Of a stretch of DNA of 64,000 bases, positions 8,553 to 17,234 are shown piece by piece. The notes below the pieces were generated by a model. That model was not told the origin of the DNA and did not search any database. It saw only the letters and a list, made by a program, of their open reading frames with translations. The DNA is from Nonomuraea wenchangensis (lineage in GTDB: Bacteria > Actinomycetota > Actinomycetes > Streptosporangiales > Streptosporangiaceae). The stretch lies in NCBI RefSeq assembly GCF_900111685.1, contig NZ_FOHX01000003.1, positions 1 through 64,000 on the forward strand, given 5' to 3'. Made by a program: the position numbers and the translations under genes. Each line of letters opens with the position of its first letter. Position 1 is the first letter of the stretch.

Positions 8553-8740
8553 CCAAGCGCGCCTACAGGGTGTCCGGTCCCCGACCCGTTGCTGGCGTCG
8601 GCACCGGAGGCACGGTGCATCTCGATCCCGAGGCTGTGAATATTCCGGCACTGATCGAGGCAGGGCACATCGAAATCGTCCGGAAGCCGTCCGTGAAGGA
8701 ATCGGCTCCCGAGAAGACCGCTGAGGAGGTCGCAGCCTAA
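8549..8740 (+). CDS. Small basic protein before the tail-tube gene
   Basis: A 63-residue protein. The start at ATG 8549 overlaps the previous stop, while longer upstream starts would overlap deeply. The sequence has a glycine-rich stretch (GVGTGGTV) and an acidic C-terminus (EKTAEEVAA). No family is recognised. Its last base overlaps the ATG of the tail-tube gene (TAATGG), so it is part of the translationally coupled virion operon. Confidence 0.65.
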   Translation: MTKRAYRVSGPRPVAGVGTGGTVHLDPEAVNIPALIEAGHIEIVRKPSVKESAPEKTAEEVAA

Positions 8741-9465
8741 TGGAATTCACCATGACGGACTGTACGGCCTACGTCGGCGGCTACGACTTCACGACCGACG
8801 TCAACAAGATGTCGCTCAAGGCCGAGGTCGAAGACAAGGAAAACACGACGTTCGGCAACGGCGGCTGGAAGTCCCGTGTCGGAGGTCTGCGGGACATCAC
8901 GCTGGACATGGACGGGTACTGGCAGTCGGCCACAGCCGATGCCGTCGATCCCGTGGCGTTCAACAACCTCGGCCAGGCCAACCGCGTCGTAACGGTCTCT
9001 CAGACCGGCCAGGCCGGAAGCACGGCCTACTTCTTCGAGGGCGGCTCGTTCAATTACGAGCTCTTCGGCTCTGTCGGCGACGTCACGCCGTTCACGATCG
9101 GCCACAAGGGCACGTCCAAGAGCGGCCTCGTTCGCGGGAAGCTGGCTAAGGCCAAGGGCCTCGTCTCGGCTACCGGTGTTGCCGGCTCACCTGTGGAGCT
9201 CGGCGCTGTGGCCGACGGTCAGTACCTCTACGCGGTTGTCCACGTCTTTTCTCCCGGCACGACGGTCACGCTGAAGATCGAGTCTGACGCTGCGTCGAGC
9301 TTCGCCTCCGCGACCGACGTTGCCGCCCTTCCCGCGATCATCACGGCTGGCGGTACCTGGGTCACCCGAATTGCCGGCCCGATCACGGACACCTACTTCC
9401 GGTTCAACGCCACGGCGATTACCGGATCGTTCACGCTCGCTGCTGCCATCGGCATCGGCAGCTAA
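8740..9465 (+). CDS. Tail tube (major tail) protein, long form with C-terminal beta domain
   Basis: This 241-residue protein opens with a tube-like module (VEDKENTTFGNGGWKSRVGG near residue 31) that recurs in the second tail-tube-like protein encoded at 9531. A beta-rich extension of about 100 residues follows, resembling the surface-decorating domains found on major tail proteins. The gene is followed by a rho-independent terminator, consistent with high expression. Two nearby ATGs (8740 and 8752) are possible starts; the first is coupled to the upstream stop. Confidence 0.8.
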   Translation: MEFTMTDCTAYVGGYDFTTDVNKMSLKAEVEDKENTTFGNGGWKSRVGGLRDITLDMDGYWQSATADAVDPVAFNNLGQANRVVTVSQTGQAGSTAYFFEGGSFNYELFGSVGDVTPFTIGHKGTSKSGLVRGKLAKAKGLVSATGVAGSPVELGAVADGQYLYAVVHVFSPGTTVTLKIESDAASSFASATDVAALPAIITAGGTWVTRIAGPITDTYFRFNATAITGSFTLAAAIGIGS

Positions 9466-9483
9466 CCCTTCGAGCAAATCTCA

Positions 9484-9508
9484 GGCCGTCCAGGTGGGCG
9501 GCTTTTTT
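9484..9508 (+). terminator. Rho-independent terminator after first tail-tube gene
   Basis: A GC stem (GCCGTCC at 9485-9491, GGGCGGC at 9496-9502, with one G-U pair) around a four-base loop, followed by six T at 9503-9508. It lies inside the virion operon, so it is probably leaky and lowers transcription of later tail genes. Confidence 0.8.
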
Positions 9509-9530
9509 CGTATGCGAGGAGTTTCCGCCG

Positions 9531-9941
9531 ATGGCGACTTTTGTTTACACCGATGCGGTCGTGACGATCAACTCGGTTGACCTGTCCGACCACGTCACCA
9601 AGGCCACGCTGAAGATCGACGTGGAGGACAAGGACACCACCGCGTTCGGTGGCAACGGCTGGAAGACCCGGCTCGGTGGCCTGAAGGAGGGCACGGTCGA
9701 GCTGGAGTTTAACCAGGACTTTGCGGCCTCCGAGGTGGACGCCACGCTGTGGCCTCTGATCGGCACCGTGACCTCGATTACCATCAAGCCGACTTCCGGT
9801 TCGGTCTCCGCGACCAATCCCGAGTATTCCGGCAGCGTGCTCGTGAAGGAGTACTCGCCGCTGGACGGCTCGGTCGGCGACGTGGCCAAGACCTCGGTTT
9901 CCTGGCCCACTTCCGGCGCTGTCTCTCGCGCCACATCCTAA
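9531..9941 (+). CDS. Second tail tube-like protein, short form
   Basis: A 136-residue protein whose segment around residue 31 (VEDKDTTAFGGNGWKTRLGG) closely parallels residues 31-50 of the protein encoded at 8740. Both have the same overall order of strands, but this one lacks the C-terminal extension. The size is typical of phages whose tail tube is built from a small protein. It starts at ATG 9531 after GAGGAG. It may be the actual tube subunit, with the longer paralogue as a mixed or terminal component, or the reverse. Confidence 0.75.
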   Translation: MATFVYTDAVVTINSVDLSDHVTKATLKIDVEDKDTTAFGGNGWKTRLGGLKEGTVELEFNQDFAASEVDATLWPLIGTVTSITIKPTSGSVSATNPEYSGSVLVKEYSPLDGSVGDVAKTSVSWPTSGAVSRATS

Positions 9942-9951
9942 TAGGAGCGGC

Positions 9952-10518
9952 GTGTCAAACATTGCCTATATTCAGGGCACAGACGAGCTCGTAGACCTTG
10001 CCAAGCGCCTCAAGGAGGCTGGCGACAAGAAGCTACAGCGCGAATTGGCGCGGTCGGTCCGTCAGGTCACGAAGCCCATCGTCAACGACCTCAAGGGCGC
10101 GATTAAGTCGCTTCCTGTCTCCGGTTCCCGAGGCCGTGGTTCCCGCACGCGAGCGAACTACGACCTCGACCGGATGAAGAAGCTCACCGAGAAAAACGCG
10201 CGCAAGGCGATCAAGCGAGCAGGGCTCCGAGACACAATCGCTCGTGCTATCCGCTCTGACCTTAAGACGTCCGGCCGTTCGGCTGGCGTAAAGATTTCGG
10301 TCAAGGGTCAGCTCATTCCTCCGGACCAGCGAGTACTTCCGAAGTACCTGGATTCCGCTAGTGGCTGGCGTCACCCGGTTTTCGGCAATCGCGAAAATTG
10401 GGCCGCTCAGAAGGGCCGTCCGTGGTGGATGGTCACGATTCAACCCCATGCCGATAAGGCCCGACAGGAAATCCTCGAAGGTGCTCGGCGAGTAGTCGAA
10501 AGGACCGTCATCAAGTGA
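9952..10518 (+). CDS. Tail-completion / HK97 gp10-like protein
   Basis: A 188-residue basic protein with an N-terminal helical region (ELVDLAKRLKEAGDKKLQRELARSVRQ, here abbreviated by its ends), a low-complexity SRGRGSR segment, and a C-terminal HPVFGN...PWWM block characteristic of the HK97 gp10-like family. The GTG start follows AGGAG. Its position before the tape-measure chaperone instead of before the tube genes is slightly displaced from the usual order. Its overlap with the next gene is four bases. Confidence 0.7.
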   Translation: MSNIAYIQGTDELVDLAKRLKEAGDKKLQRELARSVRQVTKPIVNDLKGAIKSLPVSGSRGRGSRTRANYDLDRMKKLTEKNARKAIKRAGLRDTIARAIRSDLKTSGRSAGVKISVKGQLIPPDQRVLPKYLDSASGWRHPVFGNRENWAAQKGRPWWMVTIQPHADKARQEILEGARRVVERTVIK

Positions 10519-10925
10519 TTGTCACCTACACCCCGCAGGGTGGCACGGCTCAGACCTGGACGTACAAGCAGGACGAGCTGACCTCTGCGGAAGCTGAGCT
10601 TATTGAGGACTCGACCGGTTTGACGATCGAGGAGTTCGACGCTGAGCTCATCAAGGGCCGGACGAAGTGCAAGCGTGCGCTGCTCTGGCTCCAGATGCGG
10701 AAGGATCACCCGAGTCTGCGGTTCAACGAGGTCGAATTTCGTGTCGGCGACCTGAAGACCGAGTACGACAACGACGAGAAGGCCCTTCTGCGCGACGCCA
10801 TCGAGAAGTCGGATCTGCCGGAGTCGCAGAAGAAGGCGGCTCTGGAACTGCTCGCCAACACCGAGCCTGAGGCCGAGGTGAATACCAGGGCCCCAAAAAA
10901 GGGCGCTGGCGAGAACGACGGCTAA
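10515..10925 (+). CDS. Tail assembly chaperone, short form (gpG-like)
   Basis: A 136-residue acidic protein in the position just before the tape measure gene. Such proteins bind the tape measure during tail assembly. The 0-frame ends at TAA 10923-10925 shortly after a slippery run of six A at 10895-10900. It starts at GTG/ATT-type codons overlapping the previous stop. The track-style start at 10515 gives the expected length. Confidence 0.85.
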   Translation: MIVTYTPQGGTAQTWTYKQDELTSAEAELIEDSTGLTIEEFDAELIKGRTKCKRALLWLQMRKDHPSLRFNEVEFRVGDLKTEYDNDEKALLRDAIEKSDLPESQKKAALELLANTEPEAEVNTRAPKKGAGENDG

Positions 10926-11050
10926 AGTACCTTCCCCTCTTCAGCCACCTGTTCGGTCTCCATCCGTGGGACGTTGACGGGCTGAAGGTCGCAGAATTCC
11001 GCGCCTATCAGGGATTCGCGGATGAGTGGGTTGAGGCCCACAACAATTAA
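10515..11050 (+). CDS. Tail assembly chaperone, -1 frameshift form (gpGT-like)
   Basis: If the ribosome slips back one base on A AAA AAG (10895-10901), translation continues in the -1 frame from 10901. That adds 49 residues, which include LKYLPLFSHLFGLHPWDVDG and end at TAA 11048-11050, for a 178-residue product. The extension has no start of its own and ends 19 bases before the tape measure start. Its composition and position match the gpT part of lambda gpGT. Conservation of this slippage is well known in long-tailed phages; here it is predicted from sequence. Confidence 0.8.
10895..10901 (+). promoter_or_regulatory. Programmed -1 frameshift heptamer A AAA AAG
   Basis: In the 0-frame the codons are CCA AAA AAG, so the heptamer has the ideal X XXY YYZ arrangement (same sequence as the E. 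coli dnaX slip site). It is followed by a GC-rich stretch. The overlapping -1 frame is open for 147 bases. Confidence 0.85.
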
Positions 11051-11069
11051 ATAGCGCGAAGGAGATGTC

Positions 11070-14000
11070 GTGGCTGACTCGTCCTTGGTTTTTCGACTTT
11101 TCGGCCGCGACATCTCCCTCGGCAGGGCGCTCAAGAGCGCTTCGCGTGATGCGGAGACGCTGAACAAGCATCTGAAGGGCGTCGGTTCCGTTGGCGGCTC
11201 GGCGGTCAAGCTCACCGGTACGGCTCTCGCAGCCTCGTACATGGGCGCTTCCGCTGCCTCCGCTGCCGGCTCAATCGTCTCCTTCACGGCTGCTCTGGCT
11301 CCGGCCAGTGGAATCATCGCGGCGCTGCCCGCTGGTGCTCTCCTGGCCGCTGGCGCGATTGCGACACTGAAGGTCGCGACGTCCGGCATGGGCGATGCCT
11401 TCAAGGCCGCTCTGAGCGGCGACCTATCGAAGTTCAACGAGGCAGTCAAGGACCTGAGCCCGGCTGCTCGGGCTGTCGCCACCGAATTCCGCAACATCAA
11501 GCCCGTCTTGGACGACCTGAAGCGCAGCGTCCAGGACGCCCTCTTCAAGCCTCTGGTCGGCGAGATCAAGGCCACGGCCACGGCTCTGGCCGGTCCGCTG
11601 AAGACCGGTATGTCTGGCGTGGCATCCGAGTTCGGGAATCTCGGCTCGAAGGTGAGCCGGTTCGCTCGCGAAACCCGCACGGTACGGCTCGTCGGTGAAG
11701 TCTTCAGCACGCTCAAGACTCAGATTTCTGGAGCCGGTTCTGGGCTTACTCCCCTGCTTCAGGGGCTCCGTGATTTTGCTGGCGCTGCGCTTCCTGCCTT
11801 CAAGGGCGCTGGAAATGCGATCGGTGCGCTGGCGACCAAGCTCGGGACGTTCCTGTCCGAGGCCGCGAATTCCGGCAAGGCGCTTGAATGGATCGAGACT
11901 GCCAAGGGTGTTTTCAAGCAGCTCGGTACGATCGCCGGAAATATCGGCGGAATTATCGGCTCCGTATTCAGGGCTGCGCAGGGTACCGGTGGCGGTCTTC
12001 TCGGCACGCTCGGGCAGATTACCGGCACGCTGAGGGAGTTTTTTAACTCCGCCAAGGGCCAGGAGGCTTTGACCTCCATTTTCAGTGGGCTGGCCAGTAT
12101 CGGCAGTGCGCTCATGCCTGTTATTCGGGCCTTGGGCGTTGCGCTCGGTCAGGTAGCTCCGCACATCGGAAATATCGCGACTGCCTTGGGTCCTGGCCTT
12201 GCTGTTGCTGTTTCGGCACTCGGCCCTGCTCTGACTGCTCTCGGTCCTGGTTTGACCACCGTCGCCCAGGCGCTTTCCGATGCCTTTGCCTCTCCGGAGA
12301 TGAAGGCTGGCCTGATCGCGCTCGGAAATGGGCTCTCGACTGCGCTTACCGCGCTAGCTCCGATTATCCCGGTCGTCGGTCAGATCGTCGGAATTATCGG
12401 CCAGCTTGCTGGTACTGCGCTGACGAATCTCGGCTCCGCGCTTGGTCCGGTTATCTCGGCCTTGGCCGGTGCGCTGAAGCCCGCACTGAGCTCCATTTCG
12501 ACCGCCTTCGAGCAGCTCGCTCCGCTGATGCAGCCGCTCTACTCGGCGTTCGGAACGCTTCTCGGAGCGGTGATCACGCAGCTTCTTCCGCCGATTCTTC
12601 AGCTCGTTCCGTCGCTACTTAATGGACTGGTTCCGGCTTTCGTCCAGATCGCCGAGGCGATTATCCCGCTGATCCCGGATTTGACGGATCTTGCGGTTCT
12701 CCTGATTTCTCAGGTGCTTCCCGCGATCATTCCGCTCATTCCGATGGCAGTCAAGCTCGGCGTTGCGTTCGCGCAGATCGGTGTCAAGGTGGCCTCCTGG
12801 GTCGCCGCTATGGCACCGAAGATCGAAGCTGGCGTTCGGATCGTCCGGTCTGGTATCTCGACGATCAAGGGCTGGATCGGCCGGCTCAGTGAGATTCCTG
12901 GTCAGATCGCGGCCTGGTTCGGTAGGGCCAAGGAAGCGATCGTCGCCAAGTGGAATTCCGCCGTGGCGTTCGTCAAGGGAATTCCGGCGAAGATCAAGGC
13001 TGGTCTCGGGAACCTCAAGTCGCTGCTGCTTCAGGCTGGCCGTGACGTCATTCAGGGTCTGATCAACGGCATCAAGGGCATGGCGAGTCAGGCGGCCAGC
13101 GCTGCCAGGAACGTCGTGTCGAACGCCATCGCATCGGCCAAGAATGCGCTCGGGATTAAGTCGCCGTCGAAGGTCTTCACCTGGATTGGCCAGATGACGA
13201 CCAAGGGCCTCGTCAAGGGTCTGCTCGGCGGTACTTCCGAGGTCAAGTCCACGTCGAAGAAGCTGTCCGACACGGTCCTTGCTGCCTGGAAGGGCAAGCG
13301 GATTTCCTTCAAGTTCGCTGAGTCCCTCCTGACGATCATCGACCGTGACAACACGAAGCTTCAGGCGTTGGCGACGAAGCGCGAGTCGATTCTCAAGCGG
13401 ATCGAGGAGGCGCAGAAGTTCGCGACCGATGTCTCCGATAAGGCGCGCAGCACGGCTACTCTGGCGTCGCTCGATTTCGGCGAAGGGCAGAAGGCGAGCC
13501 CTGGCGGTATCCGCAAGCAGCTCTCTGTGAAGCTCAGCCAGATCAAGCGGTTCTCCACCGTGGTCAGGCGGCTGGCGGCTCGTGGCCTCAACAAGAACCT
13601 GCTCCGTCAGGTGATCGAGGCCGGTCCTGAAGAGGGCCTGGAGCTCGGCGAGGCGCTTCTCCGCGCTGACGCTGGCACGCTCAAGTCCATCAACTCGGCT
13701 CAGTCGTCGATCGACTCCGCTGCCACTTCCCTCGGGAAGTTCAGCGCCGATGTGATGTACGACAGCGGGAAGCAGGCCGGGAAGGGATTCCTCACGGGCC
13801 TCATGGCTCAGAAGAAGGACATCCTCGCTGCCATCGACAACCTCGCGAATTCGCTGGTTCAGCGTGTCCGTAAGGCGCTCAAGATCAAGTCTCCCTCGCA
13901 GGTTCTCCACGCTCTCGGTGCCTACACCGGCCAGGGGTTCGCTGGCGGAATTCTGTCCGAAGTCGGCTCGGTCGAGTCGGCTTCTGATCGTCTGGCCGGA

Positions 14001-14195
14001 GCGGCAGTTCCTACCGCTGGCTCTCGGCCGGTTGGTCCGCAGTACGGCGCGCAGGCGGCTGCCTCGAATGGCGGCGGCGAGACGAAGGTCATCTTCGACG
14101 GCCGAGGCATCGACGGGGAGCTCCTCAAGATGCTCCGCAAGATGGTCCGAGTCGAAGGCGGCGGCTCCGTTCAGACAGCTTTCGGAAAGGCGTAA
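11070..14195 (+). CDS. Tape measure protein
   Basis: A 1041-residue protein, the longest in the element, which sets tail length. It has glycine/alanine-rich hydrophobic stretches in the first two thirds (several predicted helices and membrane-like segments between about residues 60-110 and 430-600) and long helical, lysine-rich segments later. Two copies of an IKSPS(K/Q)V motif (ALGIKSPSKVF and ALKIKSPSQVL) mark a duplicated region typical of siphovirus tape measures. The GTG start follows AAGGAGATGTC. No lytic transglycosylase or peptidase motif was found. Confidence 0.93.
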   Translation: MADSSLVFRLFGRDISLGRALKSASRDAETLNKHLKGVGSVGGSAVKLTGTALAASYMGASAASAAGSIVSFTAALAPASGIIAALPAGALLAAGAIATLKVATSGMGDAFKAALSGDLSKFNEAVKDLSPAARAVATEFRNIKPVLDDLKRSVQDALFKPLVGEIKATATALAGPLKTGMSGVASEFGNLGSKVSRFARETRTVRLVGEVFSTLKTQISGAGSGLTPLLQGLRDFAGAALPAFKGAGNAIGALATKLGTFLSEAANSGKALEWIETAKGVFKQLGTIAGNIGGIIGSVFRAAQGTGGGLLGTLGQITGTLREFFNSAKGQEALTSIFSGLASIGSALMPVIRALGVALGQVAPHIGNIATALGPGLAVAVSALGPALTALGPGLTTVAQALSDAFASPEMKAGLIALGNGLSTALTALAPIIPVVGQIVGIIGQLAGTALTNLGSALGPVISALAGALKPALSSISTAFEQLAPLMQPLYSAFGTLLGAVITQLLPPILQLVPSLLNGLVPAFVQIAEAIIPLIPDLTDLAVLLISQVLPAIIPLIPMAVKLGVAFAQIGVKVASWVAAMAPKIEAGVRIVRSGISTIKGWIGRLSEIPGQIAAWFGRAKEAIVAKWNSAVAFVKGIPAKIKAGLGNLKSLLLQAGRDVIQGLINGIKGMASQAASAARNVVSNAIASAKNALGIKSPSKVFTWIGQMTTKGLVKGLLGGTSEVKSTSKKLSDTVLAAWKGKRISFKFAESLLTIIDRDNTKLQALATKRESILKRIEEAQKFATDVSDKARSTATLASLDFGEGQKASPGGIRKQLSVKLSQIKRFSTVVRRLAARGLNKNLLRQVIEAGPEEGLELGEALLRADAGTLKSINSAQSSIDSAATSLGKFSADVMYDSGKQAGKGFLTGLMAQKKDILAAIDNLANSLVQRVRKALKIKSPSQVLHALGAYTGQGFAGGILSEVGSVESASDRLAGAAVPTAGSRPVGPQYGAQAAASNGGGETKVIFDGRGIDGELLKMLRKMVRVEGGGSVQTAFGKA

Positions 14196-14197
14196 CG

Positions 14198-16303
14198 ATG
14201 GCGTTCCCGAACGATCCCTTGGACGTGACGGTCGAGCTCTACATCGACGGTTCCTGGACCGACATCACGACCGATGTGCTCGTTCGGGACGGCATCAACA
14301 TCACCCGAGGGCGAGCTGACGAGGGCACGCGAACCGACCCCTCGAAGTGCCGTTTCAGCATCAAGAATGTTGACGGGAAGTACAGCCCGCGAAATCCGGT
14401 GTCTCCGTACTACGGGAAAATAGGCAGGAACACACCTGTCCGAGTGTCGGTAGACGGGGATATCCGGTTCGTCGGCGAGATTAGCTCCTGGCCTCCGCGC
14501 TGGGATCTCTCCGGTAAGGACGTGTGGGTTCCGATCGAGGCTGCTGGAATTCTCCGGCGTCTCGGTCAGGGCTCGACAGCCTTCAGGAGCGTCATGTACC
14601 GGGGGCTTACCGTACCTGGTCAGACTGCTCCTCCTGTCGCGTACTGGCCCTGTGAGGACGCTCCTGGCGCTTCATCGCTGGCATCCGGAATCGGCGGTCC
14701 GTCCATGGCGGTATCTGGTACTCCGGAGCTGGCCGCGTACGCCGGCTTCATCGCCTCGGACCCGATTCCGCTCATGCGTGACAGCGAATGGACCGGCGTT
14801 GTCCCGTACTACGAGCCGACCGGCGCTGCGTCCACCCGATTCCTGATCTACATCCCCGACTCGGGTATCTCGGGGGACCAGGCGCTCGTCACGACCTACA
14901 CCACGGGTACGGCTACTCAGTGGGTCATCCGGTACGGGAACTCTCCGACCGGATCGCTGAAGGTGCAGGCGTACGACGCTGACGGCTCGGTGCTGCTCGA
15001 CTCCGGCTTCATCACGTTCAACGTCATCGGCAAGAAGACCAGGATCTCGCTCGACCTGAGCCAGGTTGGTTCGGACATCGAGTGGGACGTTTCGACGCTG
15101 GAGCCTGGCGCTTCCGTTGGCCTGACGTTCGGTGGCACGCTCAGCTCGCAAACGCTGGGCCGTGTGCTGAAGGTCGTCGCCAGCGCCGGAGGCGGCATCC
15201 TGGATTCGGCCATGGGCCATATCTCCGTGCAGTCGGCGGTTGAATCTATCCACGACCTCGGCCCGCAGCTCGGAGCGTACGACGGCGAATCGGCCGGACG
15301 TCGGATTGAGCGGCTCTGTGCCGAGGAGAACATCAGCTTCACGTCAGCCGGCGATTTGGATGACTCGACCAAGCTGGGCCCGCAGACTCCGGACACCTTC
15401 ATCAACCTCATCACCGAGGCCGCTGAGACTGACCTCGGACTCCTGTACGAGCCGAGGAACGATCTCGGTCTGGCGTACCGGACGAGGACGAGCCTCTACA
15501 ACCAGGCAGCCATGGTGGCGCTCGACTACGAGGAAGGCCACCTGGCCCCTCCGCTGGAGCCCGTTGACGACGACCAGTCCACCCGGAACGACGTCACAAC
15601 CACCAGGAAGTCTGGGTCCTCTGCGCGGTACGTAATGGAGTCCGGCCCGCTGTCTGTGGCTGATCCTCCGGCCGGTGTCGGCCGGTACGACGAGCAGGTA
15701 ACCGTCAACGTCCAGTCGGACGGCGAGCTCCTGAACCAGGCGAACTGGCGAGTCCACCTCGGCACCGTTGACGAGGCTCGGTACCCGCAGATTACGGTTG
15801 ACCTGTCCAGCCCTGGCGTAGCCAGTGACGCTGGACTGACGGCTGACGTCGTCTTCATGGACCTCGGTGACCGGCTCACGATCGACAACCAGCCCGCGTG
15901 GCTGCCTCCGAATCAGATCAGCCAGCTCGTCTACGGCTGCTCTGAGCGCATGGCTACCTACGACTGGGAGATCACGGTCAACTGCGTGCCGGAAAGCCCG
16001 TGGCAGGTCGCTGTCTACGGGACGTCCCGGTATGGCACCGAGTACAGCACCTTGAACTCCTCGGTCACCAGCTCCGCAACGAGCATCTCCGTGGCCACGA
16101 GCAAGGGACCGCTCTGGACGACCTCGGCCGGTGACCTCCCGCTGGATATCGAAATCGGCGGTGAGCGGATGCGGGTCACTGCGATCTCAGGATCGAGCTC
16201 TCCTCAGACGTTCACGGTCACCCGGCACATCAACGGAATCACAAAGTCGCACTCGTCCGGCTCCGTTGTGAAGCTCGCTAATCCGGCTGTCCGAGCACTC
16301 TGA
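14198..16303 (+). CDS. Minor tail protein (distal tail / baseplate-like)
   Basis: A 701-residue protein starting two bases after the tape-measure stop. The N-terminal 100 residues (DVTVELYIDGSWTDIT... RGRADEGTRTDPS) match the conserved start of actinophage minor tail proteins. A jelly-roll/LamG-like stretch follows from about residue 155 (PVAYWPCEDA), then a beta-rich C-terminal part. It probably forms the tail tip hub. No peptidase or lysozyme motif is visible. Confidence 0.85.
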   Translation: MAFPNDPLDVTVELYIDGSWTDITTDVLVRDGINITRGRADEGTRTDPSKCRFSIKNVDGKYSPRNPVSPYYGKIGRNTPVRVSVDGDIRFVGEISSWPPRWDLSGKDVWVPIEAAGILRRLGQGSTAFRSVMYRGLTVPGQTAPPVAYWPCEDAPGASSLASGIGGPSMAVSGTPELAAYAGFIASDPIPLMRDSEWTGVVPYYEPTGAASTRFLIYIPDSGISGDQALVTTYTTGTATQWVIRYGNSPTGSLKVQAYDADGSVLLDSGFITFNVIGKKTRISLDLSQVGSDIEWDVSTLEPGASVGLTFGGTLSSQTLGRVLKVVASAGGGILDSAMGHISVQSAVESIHDLGPQLGAYDGESAGRRIERLCAEENISFTSAGDLDDSTKLGPQTPDTFINLITEAAETDLGLLYEPRNDLGLAYRTRTSLYNQAAMVALDYEEGHLAPPLEPVDDDQSTRNDVTTTRKSGSSARYVMESGPLSVADPPAGVGRYDEQVTVNVQSDGELLNQANWRVHLGTVDEARYPQITVDLSSPGVASDAGLTADVVFMDLGDRLTIDNQPAWLPPNQISQLVYGCSERMATYDWEITVNCVPESPWQVAVYGTSRYGTEYSTLNSSVTSSATSISVATSKGPLWTTSAGDLPLDIEIGGERMRVTAISGSSSPQTFTVTRHINGITKSHSSGSVVKLANPAVRAL

Positions 16304-16318
16304 TCAAGAGAAAGAATC

Positions 16319-16774
16319 ATGCCTGACATCACTGATGGCGCGGTCGCCTCAGCGTCCGATTTTCCTCCGTCCGTCTACGCATTCGACGACACACGGATTT
16401 CTGACATCGACAGCACGTCCTACATCACCGGATCGCCAGTCGTGTTCGTGTATTTCACGGCTCCGACGTCCGGGAAGGTGCTTTTGACGATCGGCGGAGG
16501 TCTCCAGGATTCCAGTACGGCCAACCGAGTTCACCTGGCTCCGGTTGTCCGTGAGGACGGTCCTGGAGGCTCTGCCGTCGTCTCGGCCAACGTTGTCACC
16601 CGAGGAATCGGCTGCCCTGAGCAGACGACGTCGTTCATGTACCTGTCCAGAACGTCGCTCATTACGGGCCTTACTCCTGGCCGCACGTATTACGCGCACA
16701 CGGCTCACAAGGTGTCCGGTGGTTCGTCCGGAGACATCGCGTCTCGCGATCTAACGGTGGTGCCTGTTTCATGA
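16319..16774 (+). CDS. Tail-tip paralogue 1 of 3
   Basis: A 151-residue beta-rich protein, first of three tandem homologues. Shared landmarks are TAPTSGKVL(L)TIGGG in the first third, VNRVHLAPVV in the middle, VVTRGIG later, and a final fibronectin-like turn LTPGRTYYA with a VPVS end. Size and position after the minor tail gene suggest a structural or receptor-binding decoration. Function unknown. The stop overlaps the ATG of the next copy. Confidence 0.8.
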   Translation: MPDITDGAVASASDFPPSVYAFDDTRISDIDSTSYITGSPVVFVYFTAPTSGKVLLTIGGGLQDSSTANRVHLAPVVREDGPGGSAVVSANVVTRGIGCPEQTTSFMYLSRTSLITGLTPGRTYYAHTAHKVSGGSSGDIASRDLTVVPVS

Positions 16775-17226
16775 GTAATTACACGGCTGGTACGCGAATC
16801 AACGCGCTGGATTTTCCGCCGTCGCAATTCAACCGAGACGGTACTGACGTGGTCGCGACCTCTAACTCTTATTCGGATGGAAGTCCGCAGGTATCAACGA
16901 CGTTCACGGCTCCGACATCGGGCCGAGTTCTCATCTCGATCGGTGGTGGAATTCGCGGAGACGGGACTCGCCGAGTCCACCTAGCGCCTGTCGTGAAGCA
17001 GACCAACGACTCGGGCACGACGGTCCTGTCCCCGAACGTGGTCACCCGAGGAATCGGCGTTCAGGAAAACGCGACCGGCTACGTCTACTACACCCGCACG
17101 ACGCTGCTCGAAGGGCTTGAGCCTGGTCGTGTGTATTTCGCGAAGGTCCAGCACAAGGCTTCATCCGGCTCAGGGACTACCAACGGGTTCGACACCCGCG
17201 ATATTTACGTCACGCCTGTGTCCTAG
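16771..17226 (+). CDS. Tail-tip paralogue 2 of 3
   Basis: A 151-residue protein of identical length to paralogue 1 and sharing FPPS near residue 14, FTAPTSGRVLISIGGG, RRVHLAPVV, NVVTRGIG and LEPGRVYFA in the same order. It has an ATGA overlap with the previous gene. Divergence is concentrated in the loops between these blocks, as expected for a duplicated binding protein. Confidence 0.8.
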   Translation: MSNYTAGTRINALDFPPSQFNRDGTDVVATSNSYSDGSPQVSTTFTAPTSGRVLISIGGGIRGDGTRRVHLAPVVKQTNDSGTTVLSPNVVTRGIGVQENATGYVYYTRTTLLEGLEPGRVYFAKVQHKASSGSGTTNGFDTRDIYVTPVS

Positions 17227-17234
17227 GAGGATTT

